Positions 17,114-25,231 of a stretch of DNA of 33,378 nucleotides are shown piece after piece. This stretch comes from Candidatus Methanofastidiosum methylothiophilum (GTDB taxonomy: Archaea > Methanobacteriota_B > Thermococci > Methanofastidiosales > Methanofastidiosaceae), in assembly GCA_001587575.1 (NCBI GenBank), contig LNJC01000016.1:1-33378 (forward strand), written 5' to 3'. The notes beneath the pieces are model-generated. The model saw nothing but the letters and a program-made list of their open reading frames with translations, was not told the DNA's origin and did no database searches. Made by a program: the position numbers and the translations under genes. Positions within the stretch are counted from its first letter, which is position 1, and every line of letters begins with the position of its first letter.

Positions 17114-17148
17114 AATTGTAAACTTAATTATTTTTTAAGTTTACAATT
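17114..17148 (-). promoter_or_regulatory. BirA-type biotin operator before bioY
   Basis: Perfect inverted repeat with 14-base arms, AATTGTAAACTTAA (17114-17127) and TTAAGTTTACAATT (17135-17148), around a 7-base centre. The cores TTGTAAAC and GTTTACAA are 15 bases apart. This resembles the BirA box described for bacterial and some archaeal biotin genes (TTGTAAACC, 14-15 bases, GGTTTACAA). It lies between the DNA ligase stop and the bioY ATG, just downstream of a TATA box, which is where a repressor would block transcription. Confidence 0.85.
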
Positions 17149-17156
17149 TATTTAAA
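17147..17156 (-). promoter_or_regulatory. TATA box of bioY
   Basis: On the minus strand this is TTTAAATAAA, overlapping the last bases of the DNA ligase gene and the distal arm of the BirA operator. Its spacing puts the transcript start near 17125, in the middle of the operator. Confidence 0.55.
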
Positions 17157-18810
17157 AAGTTTTCTCTTGGGATTCATAAATCTCGTATGCTCTTGAAATA
17201 GTATCAGAATCATAGGGGCCTTTATCCTCTCTTATCTGTAATACTCTAGGAAATCTAAGTGCGAATCCACTTTCATATTTTGGTGAATGCTGTATTTCAT
17301 CATAAAGAACTTCAACTACTATCTTTGGGACTAAAGTAACTGTTTTTCCTTTTTCTTCTAAAATTAGTGGAGTGAGTTGTTCTGTAATTTCTGTAAAAAG
17401 TTCATCAGAAAGTCCGGTGGCGACTTTTCCTATTGGTAAGAAGTTACCGTCGTCGTCTCTAATACCTAGAAGTAGAGATGAAAGCCATTTTTTTCTTCTT
17501 CCTTCTCCCCATTCTGCACCTATAATTACTAAGTCTAATGTTTCTAAAGTACGTTTAATCTTAAGCCATTTCTTCCCTCTTGCACCTGGTTGATACTGAG
17601 ATAGATAATCCTTAATCATGATACCTTCATGCCCATCATTAACGGCCTTGTTGTAAAAATCTTTTATTTCTGAAGGTTCTCTAGATATTTTATTATCAGC
17701 GATTTTTATAATTTCAGATTGTTTTATAGAAGAGATTAATAGTTCTCTTCTTTCTTTAAGAGTTAGATCTATTAAAGATTTATTTTCAATTAAAAGGCAG
17801 TCAAAAAGAAATAATTTTAATGGAATTTTTTCAGATACTTCTGAGATCTGGTATTTTCTTCTAAGTCTCCTTAGAACATACTGGAATGGTGCTATTTTCC
17901 CATCTTTATATGCGACTACTTCGCCCTCACATATAATGTTCACAGGCATTAAAGTAATTTTGAGCTCAGATAGAATTTCAGGTAAGGCTTCAGTTATATT
18001 CTCTAATCTCCTTGAGAATATTTTTATCGCATCCCCTGATTTATGCACCTGGATTCTTGCACCGTCATATTTAACTTCCATTTCTGGCTCCTCAATATCT
18101 TTTAAAGCAGAATCTATTGAGCTTGCTATTTGGGCAAGCATAGGTTTCAACGGTCTGCCAACAGTAACAGTTAGTTTTGATAATTTGTCTTGTCCTTTCT
18201 TTGAATAAAGAGCTATTAGTCCTAAATCATTTGTCAACAAATATGCTTTTTCAACATCTTTTCTAGGTATTCCAGAAAACTTTGATATTGCATCTAGTAT
18301 TATGCCTTCAGCTGCACCAGTTCTCATTTGTTCAAGGATTGTTCTAGCGAGATATCGGGCTTCAACTGGTGATGCTGCTGAAAAAAGTTCAGAAAGATAT
18401 TTAATTTTTTTATCTTGGGACCCTTTACCTCCATAGGCCGAAACTTTTTCAAAAAGATCCATGAGGTATTTAATTTCTATTTTTAGATCGAAGAAAGTCT
18501 GTTGTTTTTTTAGCTCAATTGCTTTCTCTATCCCCTCTCCAAAATCTCCTGAATCGTATACATATTCTTCAACTTTTTCTTCAGGGATGCCTGTAATCTT
18601 TGATATGACTCGTAACAAAAGTTTTGGGCCTATCCCAAGCTCCTTTTCTGTCCACTTTGGAAAAACGTATCCTGCTAGTAAACCAGTAACAAAAGGCAGA
18701 ACATCTTCAGGGACTACTAAAAAAAAATCAGATAGAATATCTCTCTTCTCAAGTTTAGAGGAAGTAGAAGTTAATTTTTCATATACATCAACAAGCTCTT
18801 TGTAGAGCAT
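17152..18810 (-). CDS. lig: ATP-dependent DNA ligase
   Basis: Replicative/repair DNA ligase of 552 residues. Residues 1-210 form the helical DNA-binding domain. The adenylation domain follows, with the AMP-accepting lysine in EVKYDGARIQVHK (Lys247, motif I). FSRRLENITEALPEI is motif III, CEGEVVAY motif IIIa, EGIMIKDY motif IV and KKWLKIKR motif V. The OB-fold runs to the end, with FALRFPRVLQIREDK. Length and motifs are standard for archaeal LigI-like enzymes. The ATG overlaps the upstream membrane-protein region closely (stop TAA at 18811), and GGGGTT serves as ribosome binding site, so the two are co-transcribed. Confidence 0.97.
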   Translation of the reverse strand: MLYKELVDVYEKLTSTSSKLEKRDILSDFFLVVPEDVLPFVTGLLAGYVFPKWTEKELGIGPKLLLRVISKITGIPEEKVEEYVYDSGDFGEGIEKAIELKKQQTFFDLKIEIKYLMDLFEKVSAYGGKGSQDKKIKYLSELFSAASPVEARYLARTILEQMRTGAAEGIILDAISKFSGIPRKDVEKAYLLTNDLGLIALYSKKGQDKLSKLTVTVGRPLKPMLAQIASSIDSALKDIEEPEMEVKYDGARIQVHKSGDAIKIFSRRLENITEALPEILSELKITLMPVNIICEGEVVAYKDGKIAPFQYVLRRLRRKYQISEVSEKIPLKLFLFDCLLIENKSLIDLTLKERRELLISSIKQSEIIKIADNKISREPSEIKDFYNKAVNDGHEGIMIKDYLSQYQPGARGKKWLKIKRTLETLDLVIIGAEWGEGRRKKWLSSLLLGIRDDDGNFLPIGKVATGLSDELFTEITEQLTPLILEEKGKTVTLVPKIVVEVLYDEIQHSPKYESGFALRFPRVLQIREDKGPYDSDTISRAYEIYESQEKTF

Positions 18811-19545
18811 TTAATAACCCCTATAATTAAGATATGCAACTGTTAGCAAGATTGAGATGTAAGTTGCAAATAACATTAGTATTATTGGTATTCCATATAT
18901 AATATAAGTTCCTAATAAATCTACCGAAAAATAGTATAATAAAATTGAAATAGATGCAGGAACAGCAACCAATACAATAAATGAAAATATGAACAAAATA
19001 AATGAAGGTATTGTATAATGCAAAGATAGTATCAAGCTATTTTTTATTGCTTTAAATGGGGGCAAGTTGTCTATTATTATTGAAGGGGATACAAAGGCTA
19101 AGAAAGGTGCCAAGAAAAATCCCATTAATATAAGTAAAGGATGGATGGCGTAAAACAAAATCCCAGTAATAAATATAACAAATGCCATTATATTCACAAA
19201 AAGGACTTTAAATATCTTTGAATATGCCTCTTTTATAGAAGGCATATAGTTCTTTTTACCAATTGTTGCAAAATCTCTTAATAAAATCGAAGATAGATTA
19301 AAAGCAAAAATCATTAGAATTACATAAATCAATAATGCAATTAATATAAAGACTGCCCATCTATAGACAAAAGCCAATACGTCTCCGCCTGTTTGAAATA
19401 AAAGTAACCCTTCTCCCAAATACTGGAAGAGGTAAGAAGTTGCTAAGATATAGAATATTGTTGGGAGTAAGAACGGAAGTAAGATTTGGAAATGAATACT
19501 TTGGCGCGAAACAGAGAAAACTTCTCCTAGGGATAATTTGGGCAT
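18811..19545 (-). CDS. Polytopic membrane protein, unknown function
   Basis: Protein of 244 residues with about six hydrophobic segments (roughly 20-40, 60-92, 115-150, 168-200 and 212-240). No charged catalytic motif or substrate signature is visible. The arrangement, long helices with a Lys/Arg-rich loop after the second segment, resembles small uncharacterised archaeal membrane families of the DUF4013 type; I am not sure of the family. It sits between a large surface-exposed protein gene and DNA ligase, abutting the ligase start. The 37-base gap to the upstream gene suggests one transcript, so it might assist that protein (weak inference). Confidence 0.75.
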   Translation of the reverse strand: MPKLSLGEVFSVSRQSIHFQILLPFLLPTIFYILATSYLFQYLGEGLLLFQTGGDVLAFVYRWAVFILIALLIYVILMIFAFNLSSILLRDFATIGKKNYMPSIKEAYSKIFKVLFVNIMAFVIFITGILFYAIHPLLILMGFFLAPFLAFVSPSIIIDNLPPFKAIKNSLILSLHYTIPSFILFIFSFIVLVAVPASISILLYYFSVDLLGTYIIYGIPIILMLFATYISILLTVAYLNYRGY

Positions 19546-19582
19546 AGTTAAACAATAAAATAACGATTAAAAAATGTTTTGG

Positions 19583-21694
19583 TTATTTAAGTAATAAGAA
19601 AAATAACAATAATACTATTAATAATAAGAACCCTATAAGGATACCGCCATATAAGAGTACATTATTAACTGAACTCATTCCCTTAGAAGATTCAATAAGT
19701 TGATTACATTTAGATATATAATCCTCACAAGCTGCTACTTTTCCTACATCTCCTAGATTATTGAATTCTGCGCTAGCTTTTTGGAAATATGATCTTGCAT
19801 TTTGGTACTCGCTTGAAGAAAAGTATTTCTTACCCATTTCGAAATAGTCAAGTGCTTTCTTATAATTATCAATCTTTAACATATTATTTTGAATTGAAGT
19901 AATTTTTTGATTATCTCCTAATTTTTGGTATATCGAAAGGGCATTATTATAAACAGAATACGCTTTATCGTAATTTTGTTCTGACATATAGTTATTAGCT
20001 TCGTTTATATAATTCTGAGCTTCTACATACTTAGTTGCTTTATCAATCATCTCTTCTGATTTTAGTGCAGCATCAAAATCTTTCTTATTTAAGGATGCTT
20101 TCTTTGATTCTTCAAAGTATAAGATTGACTTTTGGTATTCCCCCATATTGAAGAAATATAGCCCCATATCATAAGAAGAGCTAGTATTTAGAAATAATTC
20201 GCATTTTTGGATGTAATCGTCAATTTCTAAAATTTTGTTAGTATTTTTCTCTTTTCTGTATTCTTCTCTAGCTATTTTAAAGTATACAAGGGCATCTCTG
20301 TAATTTTCTTTATTATAGGCATTCATTGCTTGACTGAAGTACATATCTGCTTTATTTGCAGCCATCATGTTTTCATAGCCAGAGATTACATTAGAATAGT
20401 TAGCTAAAACTAAATCAAGCGTTCCATTGTGATCCATATCTTTAATCACTACATACTCGGTCATATGATTTTCAGTTGATTTCCATAAAAGTTGGCCGGA
20501 ACCATCTAAAAGGAAAATCTCGCCATAGGCTTTATTTGATCTATATGTGACAGAAGAACCTGCGACAATCTCACCGTATCCATCTTCATTAAGATCAGAA
20601 GAATGTACATTCGATATGGCTTTACCTAAATTACTCTCCCACAATCTTGTTCCAGTTTTATCAAGAACGTATACTTTCTCTCCAGCTGCGATTATTTCAA
20701 GATTTCCGTCTCCCATGATGTTTGCCACTATTAGATCTGAGCCTTGCTTTATTGGATATGACCATAAAAGATTAAGGATATTGGGCTCTTTTGTATGGAA
20801 ACAATAAACATATTTTTCGGACAAAGCAAGGATTTCAATCTTTTCATCGCCGACTTGATATTCACTTCCATTATCAAGATTAATAGCAATTACCTTCTTT
20901 ATGTCCATGCCTGCACCAGTGCTATATGTATGGGTCATGCTCCATGTGCTTGTTGAAGCGTTATAGTCATGAACTGAAATGTTTCCTTCGCCGGTAACAT
21001 TTGATCCTCCTGTGATAATCTCTCTTTCTATATCCGAATCAAGATTTGCAGAAGTAATGCTATTTAGTGGTTTTAGAGGTTTTGCAATGGTAGTGAACTC
21101 ATAATCATATCCATTATAACTAATCATGCTAGCATTGACTCCGGCTATAAGAGCCACTTCCTTACCATCGCCGAAAATATCGCCCCATTTTATTTCACTT
21201 ACTGGAACGGATTTGAAGTATTTTTTAGCCATTCCTTGTTCATTGAGAATGTAAAAATGAGATTCTGTCAATAATAATATGTCTTTTTGCCCGTTACCAT
21301 TAAAATCAATACCATATGCATCTTTAGGATAAAATTTTGAAGAATTTACAGGTGGTGGACTCAAAAGAGAATCCCTTATGGACGGCATGGTACTATCAAC
21401 ATTTCCTATCTCCTTGTTCCAGATAATCTCTCCATTATAATTAAAAAGATAGATATAACCATTCTCATAAGGTTCTCCTCTCTTAAATCCAGTTGTAACG
21501 AGAAGTTTCCCAACTGAATCTTGAGAATGATCAATTAATCTCATTGACATTATCATGTCGCCTTTTGGCTTATTGGTGAATTTCAAAGAAATTTGATTAG
21601 CTGAAATAACAGACAACATAATTAACATTATAAAAAATAAGGGAATGATTTTTGATTTTTGAATATTTAAAAATTTTATTTTAGCCATGTTCAT
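19583..21694 (-). CDS. Membrane-anchored surface protein: FG-GAP/VCBS propeller plus TPR repeats
   Basis: Protein of 703 residues. A signal-type hydrophobic stretch lies at about 15-34. Residues 60-430 hold repeated strands with calcium-type loops such as DFNGNGQKD, DLNEDGYGE and DMDHNGTLD, the mark of FG-GAP/VCBS beta-propellers like alpha-integrin repeats. Residues 445-660 are TPR-like helical pairs with repeated A-x-x-Y-F or Y-x-x-A patterns (ALVYFKIAREEY, SILYFEESKKAS, ARSYFQKASAEF). One C-terminal membrane segment (about 677-702) ends at a lysine. With a signal at one end and an anchor at the other, both repeat regions should face outside. The ligand is unknown; adhesion or assembly of a surface complex is the likely class of function. 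Confidence 0.82.
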   Translation of the reverse strand: MNMAKIKFLNIQKSKIIPLFFIMLIMLSVISANQISLKFTNKPKGDMIMSMRLIDHSQDSVGKLLVTTGFKRGEPYENGYIYLFNYNGEIIWNKEIGNVDSTMPSIRDSLLSPPPVNSSKFYPKDAYGIDFNGNGQKDILLLTESHFYILNEQGMAKKYFKSVPVSEIKWGDIFGDGKEVALIAGVNASMISYNGYDYEFTTIAKPLKPLNSITSANLDSDIEREIITGGSNVTGEGNISVHDYNASTSTWSMTHTYSTGAGMDIKKVIAINLDNGSEYQVGDEKIEILALSEKYVYCFHTKEPNILNLLWSYPIKQGSDLIVANIMGDGNLEIIAAGEKVYVLDKTGTRLWESNLGKAISNVHSSDLNEDGYGEIVAGSSVTYRSNKAYGEIFLLDGSGQLLWKSTENHMTEYVVIKDMDHNGTLDLVLANYSNVISGYENMMAANKADMYFSQAMNAYNKENYRDALVYFKIAREEYRKEKNTNKILEIDDYIQKCELFLNTSSSYDMGLYFFNMGEYQKSILYFEESKKASLNKKDFDAALKSEEMIDKATKYVEAQNYINEANNYMSEQNYDKAYSVYNNALSIYQKLGDNQKITSIQNNMLKIDNYKKALDYFEMGKKYFSSSEYQNARSYFQKASAEFNNLGDVGKVAACEDYISKCNQLIESSKGMSSVNNVLLYGGILIGFLLLIVLLLFFLLLK

Positions 21695-21766
21695 ATCATA
21701 ATGCCCTCAATTATTCAGCTAATGATAACTTTAACTATCAGTATTATTAATTATTATTGCTATACT

Positions 21767-21777
21767 AATATATAAAG
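21767..21777 (-). promoter_or_regulatory. TATA box of the surface-protein operon
   Basis: On the minus strand this is CTTTATATATT. It lies about 78 bases before the start codon, so the leader would be about 50 bases. Confidence 0.45.
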
Positions 21778-21866
21778 TTTTCGCTAATAATAGTAGACAA
21801 TGTAAAAACTAGAAATTAAATATTGTTAAACAATAATAAAAATAAAAAACTAAAGTTATATTCTTC

Positions 21867-23417
21867 TTAGAATGGAACTTTTAGGTTGTACTTCTTTCTG
21901 TTTTCTATTTTCTTTTTACTTCTGTTCTTTTTGATTTTTGAAAGTTTCTTTACAATTTCTGTATCAACCGGAATCTTATCTTCTTTGCCTATTTCCAAAT
22001 AGCCTTCTTGAACTGCAGCTTCAAACGCCTTTTGACCAGTTTTTGTCCTTACAATAACAGTATTCCACCCTTCAGGCGCCCCAATGGAACCTATTGAAAT
22101 ATCTGATAATTCTGCAGTAAAGTCTGGGCAGATTGAACAACTTTCTTGTTCGTACTCTCTTACTATGTCGATGGGTATTTTTTGGATATCGCCTGAAACT
22201 GAATAAATAACATAATTGCCTGCCCCTATATCTACTTTGTAAGTATCTTCGGCCCTTATCTCTCCTAGTTCTTCCATCATTTTTATCATTGCGTTATATC
22301 TAAAATTATGGGTGCAGAATAATCCAACCCTGAGAGAGATTTTGTCAGTTACACTTCTAAGAGAAAGGGGGTATATTTCAAGTTTTCTTAATGCTTGGTG
22401 AACACATGGGAGTCCAACAATTGCTATATTTTTAAGATAATTTGAAGTTGCCGCTTCTTTTAGAATGTTTAATGTAGGGCAAAGATTATATGTTGTTCCA
22501 GTTGTTTCAATCAATTCATCATAATTAGTTACAAGAACAGATCTTGCAAGCCAGTACTTTTCTTTATCTTTACCTCCAGTTAGAATCCCATCAATTATTC
22601 TAGAGTCAAGACAGTAATTCATTAAGGCCGTTGTTGTCCCACCGGTTTGTGCAGTTTTTAATATTTCTTGATTTGTAGCTCTAACGGTATAGATTGACAT
22701 ATATCTTCCAAGATATTCGTCTATTGATGTGCTCTCATCTTTGAAGACCGTATCGTTTATGAAGTCTAAAGGCATGTAACTTCTTGGGCATTGGAATCTG
22801 CATTCGCCACATTTTACACATATTTCATCTCTTAAAACAGGTTTTCCTTCTATATCTGATAGAGCAAGGGTTGGGCATACCGCAGTACAGAGCCCACAAG
22901 AAATACATAGGGCTCTTTGAGTGATGTATCTAATATTGATTTCTGAGTTCTCCTCAATATTTGTAAAGGCTTGAAGGTATTCCTCATCATTTCTTAAGAA
23001 TGCATCGAAAAATCTCTCTATAATTTCTGGGCTTGGAGGGCACCCAGGTATTGCATAATCTACTTTTACCAATTCACTTATTGGCAAAAAGGCATCAGTT
23101 TCTGGCATAGGCATTTGATTTCCAGCAGAATGCATTAAAATCCCTGTAGTAACAGCACATGCACCTAAAGCAGCAACTTTTTTTGATCGCTGCCTTATCT
23201 CAGTTACAAGTTTCATGTGCCCTTTTTCAATAGTTCCTACCGCCCCTTCGAATACGGCAAGGTCTAATTCCTCAGGGTATTTCCGAGCGTCCATTACGAG
23301 AGGGTAATATTTAACATCAAAATCGTTAAGAAAATCAGTAATCTTACCCGTATCCAAGTGAGACAATAAACATCCAGAACATGATGCTAATTGAAATACG
23401 CCGACTTTTGGTTTCAC
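21867..23417 (-). CDS. frhGB: Fused F420-reducing hydrogenase small subunit and beta subunit (FrhG-FrhB)
   Basis: One 516-residue protein joins two normally separate subunits. Residues 1-150 are the [NiFe] hydrogenase small subunit with proximal-cluster cysteines 13, 16, 87 and 126 (CSGC, GAC, GCPPSP). Residues 165-212 are a two-cluster ferredoxin part (Cys171/174/177/181 and Cys200/203/206/210), as in FrhG. From about 235 the sequence is a complete FrhB domain of about 280 residues (YTVRATNQEILKTAQTGGTT near its start), with Cys313, 338, 368, 427 and 430 available for its cluster and the region for FAD and F420. The tail is lysine-rich. The start is GTG, overlapping the FrhD stop by four bases. 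It would take electrons from the nickel site to F420 within one chain. Confidence 0.93.
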   Translation of the reverse strand: MKPKVGVFQLASCSGCLLSHLDTGKITDFLNDFDVKYYPLVMDARKYPEELDLAVFEGAVGTIEKGHMKLVTEIRQRSKKVAALGACAVTTGILMHSAGNQMPMPETDAFLPISELVKVDYAIPGCPPSPEIIERFFDAFLRNDEEYLQAFTNIEENSEINIRYITQRALCISCGLCTAVCPTLALSDIEGKPVLRDEICVKCGECRFQCPRSYMPLDFINDTVFKDESTSIDEYLGRYMSIYTVRATNQEILKTAQTGGTTTALMNYCLDSRIIDGILTGGKDKEKYWLARSVLVTNYDELIETTGTTYNLCPTLNILKEAATSNYLKNIAIVGLPCVHQALRKLEIYPLSLRSVTDKISLRVGLFCTHNFRYNAMIKMMEELGEIRAEDTYKVDIGAGNYVIYSVSGDIQKIPIDIVREYEQESCSICPDFTAELSDISIGSIGAPEGWNTVIVRTKTGQKAFEAAVQEGYLEIGKEDKIPVDTEIVKKLSKIKKNRSKKKIENRKKYNLKVPF

Positions 23418-23890
23418 TGTGATCCCTCCATTAAAGCAGTAATAATAATCTTTACTTTGTCCATTGCATGTCTAACTTCTTCATTCATTTCGAGTTTCAT
23501 ACAATTGGGATTAACCTCTCCTTGGATTAGTATCAGTTTAACATTAGAAGAAAATTTATTTATTTCATGAGGTACATTCATACTATGAGAGGATTTTATG
23601 AATTCTTCAGAAGCTATTTTCTTCCCATCCAATATTAATACATCTCCAATTTTTCCGTTAAAATCTCCACAGTCTACTATGTATAAATTTTTTATTTTAT
23701 GGCTTGAAGAATTAATTAAATTCAAAAAGGGCGATATGCCAGATCCACAATCTATTAATGCAAGATTATTGTACACATTCTCAATTTTTTCATCTTTCAA
23801 TTTTTTAATAAATTCTGGCCCAAATCCATCGTCACCGAAAAGAGGGTTACCGCAACCAAGAATAAGAGTTTCTTTTTCTAAGTATTCCAT
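23414..23890 (-). CDS. frhD: Hydrogenase maturation protease FrhD
   Basis: Endopeptidase of 158 residues of the HycI/HyaD/FrhD family. It removes the C-terminal tail of the large subunit once nickel is inserted. The N-terminal strand ends in GCGNPLFGDDGFGP, the family signature, in which the aspartate/glutamate positions contact nickel. IDCGSG and YIVDCGDF follow at the usual places, and SHSMNVPHEI carries the conserved histidine. The ATG overlaps the frhA stop by one base (TAATG), with GGAGGT inside the end of frhA. Its target is clearly the neighbouring FrhA. Confidence 0.94.
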   Translation of the reverse strand: MEYLEKETLILGCGNPLFGDDGFGPEFIKKLKDEKIENVYNNLALIDCGSGISPFLNLINSSSHKIKNLYIVDCGDFNGKIGDVLILDGKKIASEEFIKSSHSMNVPHEINKFSSNVKLILIQGEVNPNCMKLEMNEEVRHAMDKVKIIITALMEGSQ

Positions 23891-25122
23891 TACGTATACC
23901 TCCTTTCGATAATTTTACCATCCAAATCCTTGACAATTATACAATGAGTTGCACAGTCAAGACATGGATCATATGACCTCATTATTACTTCAGCATATTC
24001 TTGAGGTGAGCCCTCGATTGCCTTACCAATTGTAGGTATATTCCACGTTGTAGGGGATATTATTCTATAATCTCTCATTATACCATTGTGATCAGTTTTT
24101 GCCATGTGTATCAAAGTACCTCTTGGGGCTTCATAGACACCAATGCCTTCCCCTTCCTTAACATTAATGTGGTCAGGCTTTGTCTTTCCATTTACATCTA
24201 GCTGGTCCAAAAGTTCCTCTGCTCTGTACACCATTACTAACATTTCTCTTGCTCTTGCAACATTGATATAAAGTGCAGACTCCCCAGAAAATCTTTTGAA
24301 CTTGATAAATCGTGCTCTGGGACCTGTTTCTACAGTCTCTCCATAATAAAGAGGGATCATTGTATTTGTCATTCTGCCTTCTTCCTCTTTTCCGTAGAAT
24401 CTTGAAGGGATTACCTCTCTTATTGCTTCGAGATTAATTTCTTTTCTGTCCCCATATGTCATGTGTGTGGCCAAGATGCTTGAATTTGATATCCCAATGT
24501 TATTTGGTAAGTTTTCAAGTTTTTTTTCTATAGCCTCTATAAACAAATCTTTTTGTAAATGCGCATTTTTTTCGTATTTCCTTACTAGTCGATACAAACT
24601 TGCAGCTGCTCTCTGACTTATGTTAGTCTGGAAACCACCTACGCAATAATTAGAAGGATGAATTGCTTCTCCGCCTACAATATCTTTCATTTTTTGTCCA
24701 ATTCTTCTCAATTCTTGAATTCTTTCTATGGATTCTTTTTTTATTTTTTCATCATCTATTATGTCATTTAAAATTAAAAATTGATGGAGTGCATGGTCTT
24801 GCATCTTACTTGCTAGACCAAGGATTTCTCTTAATATCAATGCATCTTGGGGTATTTCAAGACCAAATGCGCCCTCAATAGCTTGACATGATGCTTCTGC
24901 GTGAGATACTGGGCAAAGACCACATATTCTCATTGAAGCTCTTGGCGTAAATTCATATGTCCTACCCAAAGTCAATGATTCGAAACTTCTAACCATTGTT
25001 GTTGAGATATAATATGCTCTTTCAACTATTCCTTCCTCATCTACATGAAGAACAAGTTTTGCATGACCTTCATGCCTTGTTGTTGGGTCAAGGGTTACAG
25101 TCCTCTCCCCTTTGTTTTCCAT
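23890..25122 (-). CDS. frhA: F420-reducing [NiFe] hydrogenase large subunit FrhA
   Basis: Large subunit of 410 residues, the size of FrhA (about 405) and shorter than MvhA-type subunits. The N-terminal nickel motif is RICGLC (Cys67 and Cys70), with HEGH at 17-20. The C-terminal motif is DPCLDCATH (Cys387, Cys390, His393), followed by a 17-residue tail that FrhD would remove after His393. The order A-D-G-B is that of frhADGB operons in methanogens, which places it in group 3a. It transfers electrons from hydrogen to F420 through the FrhGB fusion. A TATA box lies upstream and GGAGGATT precedes the ATG. Confidence 0.96.
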   Translation of the reverse strand: MENKGERTVTLDPTTRHEGHAKLVLHVDEEGIVERAYYISTTMVRSFESLTLGRTYEFTPRASMRICGLCPVSHAEASCQAIEGAFGLEIPQDALILREILGLASKMQDHALHQFLILNDIIDDEKIKKESIERIQELRRIGQKMKDIVGGEAIHPSNYCVGGFQTNISQRAAASLYRLVRKYEKNAHLQKDLFIEAIEKKLENLPNNIGISNSSILATHMTYGDRKEINLEAIREVIPSRFYGKEEEGRMTNTMIPLYYGETVETGPRARFIKFKRFSGESALYINVARAREMLVMVYRAEELLDQLDVNGKTKPDHINVKEGEGIGVYEAPRGTLIHMAKTDHNGIMRDYRIISPTTWNIPTIGKAIEGSPQEYAEVIMRSYDPCLDCATHCIIVKDLDGKIIERRYT

Positions 25123-25160
25123 ATTAATCCTCCATAATATATATTGAATACATTTATATA

Positions 25161-25170
25161 CATTTAAATA
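25161..25170 (-). promoter_or_regulatory. frhA: TATA box of the frhA-frhD-frhGB operon
   Basis: On the minus strand this is TATTTAAATG, giving a transcript start near 25139 and a leader of about 17 bases with GGAGGATT. On the plus strand ATACATTTA is repeated exactly 10 bases apart (25148-25156 and 25158-25166), next to and over this box. That may be an operator or just AT-rich promoter sequence. Confidence 0.5.
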
Positions 25171-25231
25171 TTGCGGTAATAAAAAATAGAATATTTGATT
25201 AAAAAACAGTAATAATAAAATTATTCGGATA

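Noticed and set aside
19361-19555. Minus-strand open frame overlapping the start of the polytopic membrane protein gene
   Set aside because: It is an alternative frame within a convincing membrane-protein gene, with no family pattern.
21867-25122. Reading the hydrogenase as an Mvh-type or sulfhydrogenase complex
   Set aside because: The large subunit has FrhA length, a FrhB domain is present, the gene order is A-D-G-B, and no HdrA, MvhD or NAD(P)-binding subunit is seen.
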